A DNA stretch of 64,000 nt from Phenylobacterium montanum (GTDB taxonomy: Bacteria > Pseudomonadota > Alphaproteobacteria > Caulobacterales > Caulobacteraceae). Shown here piece by piece: positions 41,786 through 52,937 of the stretch. Within the stretch, counting starts at the first letter, position 1; each line of letters begins with the position of its first letter. The notes below the pieces were generated by a model. It searched no databases, was not told the origin of the DNA, and was given only the letters and a program-made list of their open reading frames with translations. The stretch lies in contig NZ_CP073078.1 in the NCBI RefSeq assembly GCF_018135625.1, positions 2,698,501 to 2,762,500 on the forward strand, written 5' to 3'. The translations under genes were made by a program, and so were the position numbers.

Positions 41786-42046
41786 CCCAAGCCCGCACAG
41801 TCGTTCAACCGGCAGACTCGGCGATCACGTCAGCCCGGGAAAGGTGGGGGAAAAGCCGCGCTTACGACAATGCCGGGATGAGAACGCCTCCTTCCGGGTG
41901 CCCCTACCCTGCCGATCCCAATGTCAGGTTCCGGGAAGCTGCCCCTGCCGTGGCCGGCTCGCACGGCATGGCGGCTATTGGCGAACAGGCGACCAATCCG
42001 CGGTATGTCCGCAAGCGTCGCACTGGATGCGGAGGCGGGGGTAGCC

Positions 42047-43777
42047 CTAATGGATGGCCGGCGCGCCATCGTCGCTGAGCGCGTAAGCCAGCCGGCGGGC
42101 GAGTTCGCTCTCGCCGAATGGCTTGCGTATGACCTGATGCTCGTCGATGTGATCTATGGCGGTCAGATCGGCATAGCCGGTCACAAACAGGACGCGTAAG
42201 TCAGGGCGTTTGGCCTGAGCCGCGCGGGCTACGTCAGCCCCATTCATGCCGGGCATGGCGAAATCCAGCAACAGCAGGTCGATCGAGGGCCCTGAATCCA
42301 ATACTTCTAGGGCGGCCCCGCCGCTGCCGGTCTCTATCACCTTGAGCCCAAGACGTCGGAGCATGTCGGCGGTGGTGGCGCGCACCTGGTCGTCGTCGTC
42401 GACCAAAAGGACCGTTCCGCCAACCGCGCCGCCCGTGAGGCCTTCCCGCACGAGGGAGGGGCTTGAAGCAACTGCAGCCGCCCGGGCGCGCGGGAAAAAG
42501 ACCTGGACCGTCGTACCTTCCCCCAGCACGGTTTCGATGCGAACGCCGCCGCCGGATTGCTTGGCGAAGCCAAGGACCTGGCTCAGACCAAGGCCAGAGC
42601 CTTTGCCAACGCCCTTGGTGGTGAAGAAGGGTTCGAAGACCCGCGCCAGGGTTTCCGGGCCCATGCCGCTGCCGGTGTCTTGGACGCTCAGAACCACATA
42701 CTCGCCGGGTACGGGCTCTTCGGGACGCCCGGCCGAGCGACGGATCGTGGCGTTGGCCGTCTCGACGCTGATGACACCGCCTCGGCCGTTCATCGCGTCC
42801 CGCGCATTGATCGCCAGGTTGAGAATGATCATTTCGATTTGGGTCGGGTCGACCATCGCCATCCAGACGCCCGGCTCCAGTCGCGCCTCCAGACGGATCG
42901 TCGCGCCCAAGGTGCTTTGCAGGAGATCCCGCAGGCTGGTCACCGCCTCATTCAGATTGGTCGGCTTTGGCTCAAGCTTCTGACGCCTGGAAAAGGCCAA
43001 CAGCTGAGCCGTCAGCTTGGCGCCGCGTTCGGCCGCCAAACGCATCATATTGACCCGCTGAACTTCACCCTCCCCGACCGTCCGCTCCAGCCGGCCCAGG
43101 TTGCCGATAATCACCGTCAAGAGATTGTTGAAATCATGCGCGACGCCCGCCGTCAGCTGACCGACCGCTTCAAGCCGTTGCATTCGCATCACTGTCGCTT
43201 CGACGCGTTCGCGTTCGGCCATCTCGGTCAATAGGCGTCGGTTCGCGGCGGCCAGTTCGGCGGTGCGCTCCTCGACGCGCCGCTCTAACTGGTCGGCCAA
43301 TGCCCTCACCTCTTCCTCGCGAACGCGCAAGGTCTCTGCGGCTCGCTCGCGCTCGTGCAATAGAGCTTCGGCCTCACGCTGGCGGCGGCGCATGCGCACG
43401 GCCGAGCGCGCGGTGCTGATCAAGGTGGTGGGATGGAGAGGTCTCTCAAGTATGGCGGCGTTGCCCAATTGGTCGATTGCAGCCTGGGTCGTCGCCGTGA
43501 GGGGCGCGCCGCGCGTGCGCAGAAAGATGATCGGATAGTCCGACCACGCCGGCTGATTGATCAGCCACGCCCTGAGCGCTTCGAACGCCCCGGGGTCCAG
43601 GGCTTCCTGGGCTATGATCAGGCCCGCACCATGCGCAAGCCGCCCGGCCGAGGCGGCCAACTCCGTCAGCACCTCGGCGGCAAGGCCCGCAGCCTGAAGC
43701 AAGTCCTTGATCACTAAGGCGTCCCGGCCGCGCGGGGCCAGCACATAGAGGGTAAGCGCTGAAGGCTCAGCCGCCAT
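42047..43777 (-). CDS. Hybrid histidine kinase with degenerate N-terminal receiver
   Basis: 576 residues. Residues 1-125 have a receiver-like fold, but the phosphoacceptor position reads LIIAQEALD, so the Asp appears lost. A coiled coil (~130-195) leads to the HisKA domain with His214 in GVAHDFNNLL, an HATPase domain (N-box LNLAINARDAMN, G1 QDTGSGMG, G2 GKGSGLGLS) and a C-terminal receiver with Asp505 in LLLLDFAMPGMNG. No membrane segment, so it is a cytosolic sensor. It overlaps the KaiC-like gene by 11 bp, implying that the ATPase is its partner or input. The output regulator is not in the window. Confidence 0.92.
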   Translation of the reverse strand: MAAEPSALTLYVLAPRGRDALVIKDLLQAAGLAAEVLTELAASAGRLAHGAGLIIAQEALDPGAFEALRAWLINQPAWSDYPIIFLRTRGAPLTATTQAAIDQLGNAAILERPLHPTTLISTARSAVRMRRRQREAEALLHERERAAETLRVREEEVRALADQLERRVEERTAELAAANRRLLTEMAERERVEATVMRMQRLEAVGQLTAGVAHDFNNLLTVIIGNLGRLERTVGEGEVQRVNMMRLAAERGAKLTAQLLAFSRRQKLEPKPTNLNEAVTSLRDLLQSTLGATIRLEARLEPGVWMAMVDPTQIEMIILNLAINARDAMNGRGGVISVETANATIRRSAGRPEEPVPGEYVVLSVQDTGSGMGPETLARVFEPFFTTKGVGKGSGLGLSQVLGFAKQSGGGVRIETVLGEGTTVQVFFPRARAAAVASSPSLVREGLTGGAVGGTVLLVDDDDQVRATTADMLRRLGLKVIETGSGGAALEVLDSGPSIDLLLLDFAMPGMNGADVARAAQAKRPDLRVLFVTGYADLTAIDHIDEHQVIRKPFGESELARRLAYALSDDGAPAIH

Positions 43778-45314
43778 TGTCTTGCGCCTGCAGCAGCGAT
43801 GAAGAGGCGCCTACAAAGGAAGGCACGCCGGTGAGCACACCCTGGAACTTGTCCAGCACCGGTCCGACCTGGAGCCTGTCGCTGCGGATAAGAAGCTCAC
43901 GCAGCGTGGCCTCGTGTTCGCCGGTGCGTTTCTTCAGCACCGACAGTGTGCGGCGAATCTCGCCCTGAGCTTCGAAAAAGCGCAGCAGGAGAACATTGTC
44001 GCTGACATAGGTGAGATCGACGCTTGAGTGCATCGGACCAACCAGGCCGTGCTGCGCCAATACCACGAGAGTTACGACACCCTGCTGGCCCAGATAGGTC
44101 AGCAGCTCATGCATCTGCAGGGCCAAAAAGGATTCTTCCGGAAGAGCGTTCTGGTACCCTGAGAGAGAGTCAATGACGACGATGCGGGCGCCTTGCTCGA
44201 CACTGTCCCTGATCATGCCGGCGAGCTCTCCAGGCGAGAACTCCGCTGGGTCCACATGCTTCAGGGTTAGTTGTCCGGAGGCTTCGTAGGTTTCCAGGTT
44301 CACTCCGACCCCGATCGCGCGCTTGAGCAGCACCCGCCGGCTTTCGTCAAAGGAGACGACGAGACCGGCCTCTCCGCGTTCGAGGGCCGCCTTCAAAAAT
44401 TGCAGGCAGACCATGGACTTACCCGTGCCAGCCGGACCGATAATCATAGTTCCGGTGCCGCGATCCAGCCCCCCGCCAAGGAGCTTGTCCAGTTCGGCTA
44501 TACCGCTTGTGACCGGCGCGGCGTCAGAATAGGCGCTGTGATGCTCAGCAGCGATCAGGCGCGGATGGACGCTAAATCCACCGGTTCGGATAACGTAGTC
44601 ATGGAAGCCGCCGCGGAATTCGCGCCCGCGCATTTTAAAAACCCGTAGCCGCCGACGATCGCCGCCGAACTGCATTGGTGTCTGTTGCAGCCGGATCACC
44701 GCATGGGCCAAGCTGTGCAGGCTGGTTTCCTCGATCTCCTGGGTCAGGTCATCAAGAAACAAGGCTGTGCAGCCCTGCTTGGCCAGAAAGTGTTTTAAAG
44801 CCAGCACCTGGCGGCGGTGGCGCAATGGCGTTTGGGACAGCAGGCGTATCTCGGCCACGCTGTCGAAGACGACCCGGTGCGGCTTGATCCGATCGACTTC
44901 CTTCATGACCATGCCGACCGTTTCGCCCAGCTCAAGGTCCGAGGCGTAGAGCACCGACTGGTCGCGATTGGGGTCAAGCGTCAGCTCCGGCGGAATCAAC
45001 TCAAAGATTTCGATCCCCTCCAGGGACCAGCCGTGCGTCGCCGCGTTGTGCATGAGTTCTTCGCGGGTTTCGGACAGGGAGACGTACAGGCCCCGCTCGC
45101 CGCGCTCGCGACCGTCCATCAGAAACTGAAGCGCCAACGTGGTCTTGCCCGTGCCCGGCGCCCCTTCGATGAGATGAAGACTTGAGCGCGCGTAACCGCC
45201 CGCCGTGATGTAGTCGAGACCTGGCACGCCCGTCGGCACAGCGTCGCCGAAGGTTGTTCCATTCAACCGCTTTGAGGTTTCCACAGCTTCGGCCAGGGAC
45301 AAGTCCTGCTCCAT
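43767..45314 (-). CDS. KaiC-like double-domain ATPase
   Basis: 515 residues from ATG 45314; the long upstream extension is not coding-like. Two RecA-type domains: the first has Walker A GAPGTGKTT (51-59) and VVFDSVAEIRLL, the second GPAGTGKS (293-300) and VVIDSLSGYQNAL. This is the arrangement of KaiC, minus kaiA/kaiB. Such KaiC homologues in alphaproteobacteria are paired with histidine kinases and linked to stress or clock-like control. The overlap with the downstream kinase (11 bp) makes a functional pair very likely. The kinase-associated autophosphorylation Ser/Thr pair of cyanobacterial KaiC cannot be placed without alignment. Confidence 0.9.
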   Translation of the reverse strand: MEQDLSLAEAVETSKRLNGTTFGDAVPTGVPGLDYITAGGYARSSLHLIEGAPGTGKTTLALQFLMDGRERGERGLYVSLSETREELMHNAATHGWSLEGIEIFELIPPELTLDPNRDQSVLYASDLELGETVGMVMKEVDRIKPHRVVFDSVAEIRLLSQTPLRHRRQVLALKHFLAKQGCTALFLDDLTQEIEETSLHSLAHAVIRLQQTPMQFGGDRRRLRVFKMRGREFRGGFHDYVIRTGGFSVHPRLIAAEHHSAYSDAAPVTSGIAELDKLLGGGLDRGTGTMIIGPAGTGKSMVCLQFLKAALERGEAGLVVSFDESRRVLLKRAIGVGVNLETYEASGQLTLKHVDPAEFSPGELAGMIRDSVEQGARIVVIDSLSGYQNALPEESFLALQMHELLTYLGQQGVVTLVVLAQHGLVGPMHSSVDLTYVSDNVLLLRFFEAQGEIRRTLSVLKKRTGEHEATLRELLIRSDRLQVGPVLDKFQGVLTGVPSFVGASSSLLQAQDNGG

Positions 45315-45690
45315 GAATGCATTCGAACGTCCAGCCGGCGTGCAGATCAAGGCCCGGCCCTTCGGGAGAGCAGCCCGCCCAAAGCCGGCCGGCGCTCGGC
45401 ATTCGAACGCATCAGCGCCACGCTGGTTTCGGCTTCGACGCCTCCAGCTTACTGCGAGAGCATTGCGTGTGCTCGAATGTTTCGCCGGGATATCCCGGAC
45501 AGGCAGAAGGGAAGGCGGACGGCATACCGTCGCCCTTCCAGATCGCTTCGGGCGTGACCGGGCGCGGGTTCGCCGCGGCCTTAGCCAAGACGGAACATTT
45601 GTGAAGAAACTTCGTTCTGGCCAAGAATTCATGGCGCCGCTGGCAGCTCGCGCCATCAACAACCCAGAACTTTGCGACGGGCGCCTCTGT

Positions 45691-45927
45691 ATGCAGGACT
45701 ACGTCCTCTTGATCAACGACAGCCGATATTCCGTACCCACCCTGCGCCTGATAACCGCCCGCAACGTCGATGAGGCGCGGTCGATCGCGGACCTTGTGCT
45801 GGCCGAGTCTCCCTACCACCGATCCGTGGAAGCGAGTGATCGGCACGGCTCGCTGTTCGTGGTTCCCGATCCGCCCCCGCAGAATCGCGACCCAGACCTG
45901 CCTGAAGATGCTTCGCGCCCGGATTGA
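45691..45927 (+). CDS. Small conserved-looking hypothetical protein
   Basis: 78 residues from ATG 45691 (ATG 45631 in the same frame would add 20). The chain MQDYVLLINDSRYSVPTLRL, then ITARNVDEARSIADLVLAES and YHRSVEASD, is a compact alpha/beta unit that I have seen as a small conserved protein in related bacteria. The C-terminus is Pro/Asp-rich and disordered. Divergent from the KaiC-like gene. Function unknown. Confidence 0.65.
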   Translation: MQDYVLLINDSRYSVPTLRLITARNVDEARSIADLVLAESPYHRSVEASDRHGSLFVVPDPPPQNRDPDLPEDASRPD

Positions 45928-46171
45928 AGGCGCCCGCCGCCTTGATCCGCTTGATGGATCCTCAGCGCGCCGGTCTGGGTGAACGGCCTAACAGGCGCTC
46001 GATTAGTCTTCTGCCACCTCTAGAACACGCGCCTCGTGCGATTGGAAAATTCTCGCGCAAGCTGGGCCTTCTGTGTCTCAGGTTCGCCCCAGGCTTTAGT
46101 CCACCTCCCGAAGCGCCCGCGTCGGCGCCGGGAAGCGGCGGTCGCCTTAGCCGAGCATCCTGAAATAGCGA

Positions 46172-46195
46172 GGGGAGCCTGCGAGCAGGCTCCCC
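46172..46195 (-). terminator. Terminator downstream of groEL
   Basis: GGGGAGCCTG/CAGGCTCCCC is a perfect 10-bp stem with a four-base loop, 22 bp after the groEL stop on the minus strand. It is followed by a short TATTT tract rather than a long T-run. Confidence 0.7.
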
Positions 46196-46217
46196 AAAGT
46201 TTGGGATAAGGCCGGGA

Positions 46218-48207
<1,990 letters not shown>

Positions 48208-48280
48208 GCATAACCTCCGGATGCAGAACATGCTGTGATGAGCTCGGCGTTGGCTGACAACGACGAGCGCCGCTCGAGCT

Positions 48281-48304
48281 AGGGCGATCGTTCCTGAATT
48301 CAAG
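48281..48304 (-). promoter_or_regulatory. Sigma-32-like heat-shock promoter of groESL
   Basis: On the minus strand CTTGAA (48304-48299) is followed after about 13-14 bases by CGCCCTA, close to the CTTGAA...CCCCAT heat-shock pattern, about 75 bp before the groES start. Not proven; the TATA-like half is weak. Confidence 0.4.
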
Positions 48305-48581
48305 AGGCCGCAATCAAATTTTTTGCGCTCGACCCAAGGGAGCGCTGATTGGCCTCGACGCACGACCTCGGTGGCCTCTTGACGCGCCCCGTGGCGGTCA
48401 CAAGATGCAAGGCGTCAGCGCGTATCGGAAGAGGAACGACGTAGAACGCCGGGACTAGCCATGAACCAGCCATTCTACAAAATTCACGAGAACCGCCGGG
48501 CTCGCCCTGCCCTCTGCGCACATTGGCTCGTGCAATCGGCCGTCTGCAGGCCCGCCTTTTGGATCGATCTGGAGATGTCGC

Positions 48582-48851
48582 ATGGCTGATCGCGGCTTCA
48601 TCGCACAACTCCAAGGCTACGGCCTTACGACTGCGGAGATCCACTATTACCGGCCTGACGCGCCTTCATTGCTGCAGATTTTCGTTTGGCAGGAATATGA
48701 CTTGGCCCCGGACTTTCCCGTCCTGTTCGACTTTATGGATTACTGGCGGCGTGAAATCGAAGCCGCCGTCCATTCGGTCCGTATTGCGCATGAAACGCTT
48801 ATCCGGCCGGCAGAGTGGCGGGCGGTCAACGGGGTCATTTCCGTCCAGTGA
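48582..48851 (+). CDS. usg: Usg family protein
   Basis: 89 residues, full length for the family. LTTAEIHYYRPDAPSLLQIF, then VWQEYDLAPDFPVLFDFMDY and REIEAAVHSVRIA, is the Usg signature known from alphaproteobacteria. It is small, cytosolic and of unknown function. The long-standing 'aspartate-semialdehyde dehydrogenase-like' label has no structural support here. Divergent from groESL. Confidence 0.9.
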   Translation: MADRGFIAQLQGYGLTTAEIHYYRPDAPSLLQIFVWQEYDLAPDFPVLFDFMDYWRREIEAAVHSVRIAHETLIRPAEWRAVNGVISVQ

Positions 48852-49030
48852 GCGCCGATGAGGCTGGCGCGTGTCGCTCGCGGGGCAGCCGCCCAGCACA
48901 GGCCGGGGGCCTTATCTGTGGCTGAGGCCATAGCCCGTCGGCGCCCGCAAGAAATCGCCGCCCGGCGTCAATTGAGAAGGCCAGCCCGTGATCTGGCTGC
49001 GCGGCCGTCACGCGAATGGGGCCCTCCAAA

Positions 49031-49324
49031 CTAAGCGGTCGCCGCCTCTTTGGCCGCGCGATTTTGGAATCTGACGTCCTTTTCCCCGCATGGTTGGCAG
49101 ATGACATGAACCATGGTGACGGATCCCACCGGTTCGATACCCAGGCTCATATCATTGGCTGTCGGCTCAACGGCGACCAGTTGCCACATGACGCTCGTGA
49201 CGACGCCTTCCTCGAAGCGACCACCGATCGAGATACTGATGCATTCGCCAAGGCGGGGAGCCTCCGCCAGTTCAAAATCGTGGGACGGCCCGTCGGCTCC
49301 CGAAATCCAGACTCTCACCCTCAT
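49031..49324 (-). CDS. Small hypothetical protein
   Basis: 97 residues from ATG 49324; earlier in-frame residues look non-coding. It is beta-rich (MRVRVWISGADGPSHDFELA, then GECISISIGGRFEEGVVTSV) with a terminal Cys pair ICQPCGEKD. Located among stress genes. No family recognised. Confidence 0.6.
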   Translation of the reverse strand: MRVRVWISGADGPSHDFELAEAPRLGECISISIGGRFEEGVVTSVMWQLVAVEPTANDMSLGIEPVGSVTMVHVICQPCGEKDVRFQNRAAKEAATA

Positions 49325-49771
49325 GTCGCGCCCCTTTTCCAAAGGCTGTGGTGCCGTGGATAGCTTGGGTGCGGCTCGGAGGCCTCTCCGAGCCAGAGCG
49401 CAGACATAGGTCGTCGGGCAGAGCTTTCCAGGCCATCGGCATGGCTCAACTGCCGGCCAGTTGCTGCGCTGGATCGACGCGCAATGGGCGAGGCCCATTG
49501 TCTCGCGCGGCCTTAGCCCTTCGGCGCCGTTGCACCTGTGCGGCAATCGTTGAAACGCCCCACGCGGAGCGTCCAAGCCGAACTGCGGCCCAGGACCCGC
49601 CGGGAAGATTTTGGAAACTCGAAGGGCTCGCCGAAAAATTTTCAAGCAGAACTCTTGACGAGGTTTAGGCGGCTCCTACCTCCCCGTCGCCGAGTGCGAT
49701 CAGGCTCGGCAGTCGGAGGCGCCTGTAGCTTCCGGGCGCTTCTCTTAGGTCCAACTTGCTCGTTCGAGGAG
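49325..49771. other. Intergenic region before the Hsp20 genes
   Basis: No gene supported. It contains the candidate heat-shock promoter CTTGAC (49654-49659) with CTCCTA 13 bases further on, about 95-120 bp before the first hsp20 start, and AT-rich AAAAATTTTC upstream. Confidence 0.4.
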
Positions 49772-49777
49772 ATGGAA

Positions 49778-50257
49778 ATGAGAACGGCATACGACTTCTC
49801 CCCTCTCTACCGGTCGGTGATCGGCGTCGATCGAATGGCGGATCTCATCGAAACCGCGATGAGAACGGGGGGCGAAAGCCACTATCCGCCCTACGACATC
49901 GAAAAGACTGGTGAGGGCACCTACCGGATCACCCTGGCCGCCGCCGGGTTCGGCGCGGATGAGCTGGAGCTGACCGCCCAGCCTAACCTTCTGGTCGTCA
50001 CCGGCCGTAAAGCCAAGGGCGACGAGGGCCGCAACTATCTCCACCGCGGAATCGCCGGCCGGGATTTCGAACGTAGGTTCGAGCTGGCCGACTACGTGGT
50101 CGTCAAGTCGGCGGACTACGCCAACGGCGTCCTGTCGATCGACCTGGCGCGTGAAGTGCCGGAAGCGCTCAAGCCCCGCCGGATCGAAATCGCCCAAGCC
50201 GGCGGCGCAAAGGTCCAGCAGCTGCGCCAGGACGCCTCCGAGCGCCAGGCCGCTTAA
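49778..50257 (+). CDS. Small heat-shock protein Hsp20 (IbpA type)
   Basis: 159 residues from ATG 49778, seven bases after GAGGA; ATG 49772 is in frame. The N-terminus MRTAYDFSPLYRSVIGVDRM is that of the IbpA class of alphaproteobacterial small Hsps. The alpha-crystallin domain runs ~35-130 (YPPYDIEKTGEGTYRITLAA, then FERRFELADYVVVKSADYAN and GVLSIDL). It is a holdase that binds unfolded protein. It is followed by a second, different Hsp20 gene 83 bp downstream. Confidence 0.95.
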   Translation: MRTAYDFSPLYRSVIGVDRMADLIETAMRTGGESHYPPYDIEKTGEGTYRITLAAAGFGADELELTAQPNLLVVTGRKAKGDEGRNYLHRGIAGRDFERRFELADYVVVKSADYANGVLSIDLAREVPEALKPRRIEIAQAGGAKVQQLRQDASERQAA

Positions 50258-50340
50258 GGCGACATTCGACAACCCGAACTGGAACCGCGGCCGACACCTC
50301 GGTCCGGTTTTTCGATGCACGTCCGGAAAGGAGGCTTGTC

Positions 50341-50844
50341 ATGAGCGTGCGAGATCTTGCGCCTTGGAACCGCAGCGGCGATCGGGAGCGAAACCTGCCA
50401 GGAGTCCAAGGCGCGGCCAGCCCTTTCTTCACGCTTCATCGCGAGATGAACCGGCTGTTCGACGATGTTTTTCGAGGCTTCGAAACATCTGCGCTCTGGA
50501 GCGGCCGCGCCTGGCCGCAAATCGAGGTGGAGGACGCCGCGGACGAATATCGGGTCACCGCTGAGCTGCCGGGCCTGGAAGAGAAGGATGTCGAGGTTCT
50601 CGTTCAGGACGATGTCCTGATCCTTCGTGGCGAAAAGCTCAGCAAGACCGAGGATCGCAACCGCGCCTTCAGTGAACGGGTCTATGGTCGGTTCGAGCGC
50701 CGGATCGCCCTGGACGGCGCCAGCCAGGCGAACGTGCGGGCTGAGTTCCGCAACGGGGTGCTCACGGTCACCGTCCCTAAAGCGGCTCTAAGCCAGCAGC
50801 GGGTAAAACGGATCCCAATCAACGCCGCCGCGACCACCCACTAA
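50341..50844 (+). CDS. Small heat-shock protein Hsp20 (second class)
   Basis: 167 residues. FFTLHREMNRLFDDVFRGFE at ~28-47 and the crystallin domain with VEDAADEYRVTAELPGLEEK, FSERVYGRFERRIALDG and FRNGVLTVTVPKA are typical of the HspA/Hsp18 class, distinct from the IbpA-type neighbour. AAAGGAGG upstream of ATG 50341 is a strong ribosome site. Two classes together suggest mixed or complementary oligomers. Confidence 0.95.
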   Translation: MSVRDLAPWNRSGDRERNLPGVQGAASPFFTLHREMNRLFDDVFRGFETSALWSGRAWPQIEVEDAADEYRVTAELPGLEEKDVEVLVQDDVLILRGEKLSKTEDRNRAFSERVYGRFERRIALDGASQANVRAEFRNGVLTVTVPKAALSQQRVKRIPINAAATTH

Positions 50845-50850
50845 CCCTTG

Positions 50851-50891
50851 CGCCGCCGACGGCCGGCCTTGGGGCCAGGTCCTCGGCGGCG
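50851..50891 (+). terminator. Hairpin after the second hsp20
   Basis: CGCCGCCGA pairs perfectly with TCGGCGGCG (9 bp), enclosing a GGCC-rich loop, directly after the Hsp20 stop at 50844. No clear T-run. Confidence 0.45.
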
Positions 50892-50916
50892 AGCCTTTCC
50901 ACAATGGAGGTGCATG

Positions 50917-51261
50917 ATGCTGATGAACTCAGAAATCGCCGCCCCCGTGAAGGGGTTGCGCGAAGCCCGCGAGCGACTGCTTCGGCCGGCCGTAGGGTTT
51001 CGACATCCGGTTGAGGTCATGAAGGACCAGGACCTCGACGTGGCCGACAAGCGGGCGATCCTTTCCTCATGGGCTTCGGACGCCTGCGCGGTTGAAGGCC
51101 GGCCTGAACTGCGCTGGCTGATCGGAACCGATGCCCCGGTGCTGGTCGGAGACGTGCTGCAGGCGCTCAGGCGCCTCGACGAAGTCACGCCCGCCCTCAA
51201 CTGGGAGCCGCGCCACCACCATTCGAGATCGAACGGAGCCGACCACCCACAGCTATCATGA
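50917..51261 (+). CDS. Hypothetical protein in the stress cluster
   Basis: 114 residues from ATG 50917 (ATG 50914 three bases earlier is in frame), with GGAGG six bases upstream. The middle is patterned and helical: RHPVEVMKDQDLDVADKRAI, then LSSWASDACAVEGRPELRWL and VGDVLQALRRLDEV. I have seen similar short proteins beside Hsp20 and DegP genes in related bacteria; no name is known. Probably cytosolic. Confidence 0.7.
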   Translation: MLMNSEIAAPVKGLREARERLLRPAVGFRHPVEVMKDQDLDVADKRAILSSWASDACAVEGRPELRWLIGTDAPVLVGDVLQALRRLDEVTPALNWEPRHHHSRSNGADHPQLS

Positions 51262-51333
51262 CGGACCGGAAAGTCGTCGTGGGAAGGCCTCCTCCACATG
51301 CGCTGCTGAACTATTCGAACTGAGCAGGCGACA

Positions 51334-52827
51334 ATGAACAGAAAAGGAATTCTCACCGGCGCCGCCATGGGCGGCGCGCTCTTGGCCGCCGTGGCCGTCG
51401 GCGGCTGGACGCTGGGGAGGGCGGACGTTTCGCACGCGGTGACGCCGCCGGCGCCGGCCGCCTCGGCGCCGAGCTCTTTCGCGGACATCATCTCGCGCGT
51501 CGAGCCCGCGGTTGTGTCCATTGACGTCGAACGGAAGGCGGAGCTCGACCCGACGGCGCTGTGGGGGTCCTCGCCATTCTTGTTCGACAGCCCGCAGGAC
51601 GGCGATGACGACACCCCCTTCGGCTTCAGTTTCCGCCCGCCTTTCGGCGGCCAGCGGCCCGGTGACCGGGCGACGCCGAAGGTGGAAGCCTCCGGCTCTG
51701 GCTTTTTCATCTCCGCAAAAGGATACATCGTGACCAACAACCATGTGGTGGAGAAGGCCGAGAAGATCACGGTGCGGACCAACGACGACAAGTCCCTCAC
51801 CGCCCGCCTTGTCGGACGAGATCCGTCGACGGACCTGGCCGTGATCAAGGTCGAGGGAGCAGGCTATCCCTTCGTCGATTTCGAGAACCAGTCCAAGCCA
51901 AGGGTCGGCGACTGGGTGATCGCAGTCGGCAATCCGTTCAATCTGGGCGGCTCAGCGACTGCGGGCATCGTGTCCGCCCTTTCCCGGCCGAAGGTCAGCG
52001 GCAACGGCTATGTCGACTACATGCAGATCGACGCGCCGATCAATCGCGGCAACTCCGGCGGCCCGACCTTCGACGTGTACGGCCGCGTGGTGGGAGTCAA
52101 CACGGCGATCTTTTCGCCGAGTGGCGGCTCGGTGGGAATCGGATTCGACATTCCTGCCGACGTCGCCCAATCGATCTCTCGGCAGCTGATCGCCCATGGC
52201 AAGGTGACGCGCGGCTATATCGGCGCATCGATTCAGGATGTGACGCGCGAAATCGCTGAAAGCCTGGGCGTTGCGCCCGACGCAGGCGCGCTTGTGGCCG
52301 ACGTGACGCCAAGCGGCCCATCGGCCCAGGCCGGGCTGGGGTCGGGCGACGTGATTGTCAGCGTCAACGGACACAGGGTGACATCGGCGTCTGACCTGAC
52401 CCGGCAAGTCGCGTTGGCCCATCCCGGCGAGACCCTCCGCTTGAAGGTGCGCCGCGACGGCGCCGAGCGGGAGATCATGGTGCGCTCGGGCGCAAGGCCT
52501 TCCGAGGCTGCGCTCGCGCGCCTTGACGATCAGAGAACCGCCGATGCTGCCCCGCCGTCAGAGCCTTTGGGCCTGCGCCTTGCGGCGAATCCGAACGGCG
52601 GGGTGACAATCAAGGGCGTCGCTACCGGGTCAGACGCCAGCGGCAAGGGCCTCAGGCCAGGAGATGTGATCTTGCGGGCCGGTTTGCAGCGCACCGACTC
52701 TCCGGCTGACTTCGAGGCGGCTGTCGAAAACGCGCGCCACTCTGGCCGACAATTCCTGTCGGTGCTGGTCGACCACGGCGGGCGAAGGCGCTTCATGGCG
52801 CTGGATCTTGCCGACAAGATGGGCTGA
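51334..52827 (+). CDS. degP: DegP/HtrA periplasmic serine protease-chaperone
   Basis: 497 residues. A signal anchor at ~8-28 is followed by the trypsin-like domain with catalytic His137 (IVTNNHVV), Asp167 (STDLAVIKV) and Ser241 (RGNSGGP). Two PDZ domains follow (~265-360, GYIGASIQDVTREIAESLGV, and ~405-495). It degrades or refolds damaged envelope proteins. A gap of 72 bp after the preceding gene; probably a separate promoter or part of the hsp20 run. Confidence 0.95.
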   Translation: MNRKGILTGAAMGGALLAAVAVGGWTLGRADVSHAVTPPAPAASAPSSFADIISRVEPAVVSIDVERKAELDPTALWGSSPFLFDSPQDGDDDTPFGFSFRPPFGGQRPGDRATPKVEASGSGFFISAKGYIVTNNHVVEKAEKITVRTNDDKSLTARLVGRDPSTDLAVIKVEGAGYPFVDFENQSKPRVGDWVIAVGNPFNLGGSATAGIVSALSRPKVSGNGYVDYMQIDAPINRGNSGGPTFDVYGRVVGVNTAIFSPSGGSVGIGFDIPADVAQSISRQLIAHGKVTRGYIGASIQDVTREIAESLGVAPDAGALVADVTPSGPSAQAGLGSGDVIVSVNGHRVTSASDLTRQVALAHPGETLRLKVRRDGAEREIMVRSGARPSEAALARLDDQRTADAAPPSEPLGLRLAANPNGGVTIKGVATGSDASGKGLRPGDVILRAGLQRTDSPADFEAAVENARHSGRQFLSVLVDHGGRRRFMALDLADKMG

Positions 52828-52937
52828 CAAGCGAGCGAGGCGCCGGCCGGCGGCTGCCTATCGGACGGCGCCTTGAAATCTGGAAAATCCACCGCCAATT
52901 GGCTTGCCGATTTCTCTAAGGACAGTCGAATATTCAG

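Larger units (their letters stand above)
39321..41865 (-). mobile_element. Complete IS66-family insertion sequence
   Basis: 2545 bp with ends GTAAGCGGAG (39321 inward) and, on the other strand, GTAAGCGCGG (41865 inward). It is flanked by an exact 8-bp target duplication GACAATGC at 39313-39320 and 41866-41873. It contains the three IS66 genes tnpA, tnpB and tnpC in order. Intact ends, duplication and open genes mean the insertion is recent and probably active. Confidence 0.95.

Noticed and set aside
48208-48363. CIRCE operator before groES
   Set aside because: The TTAGCACTC-N9-GAGTGCTAA pattern is absent.
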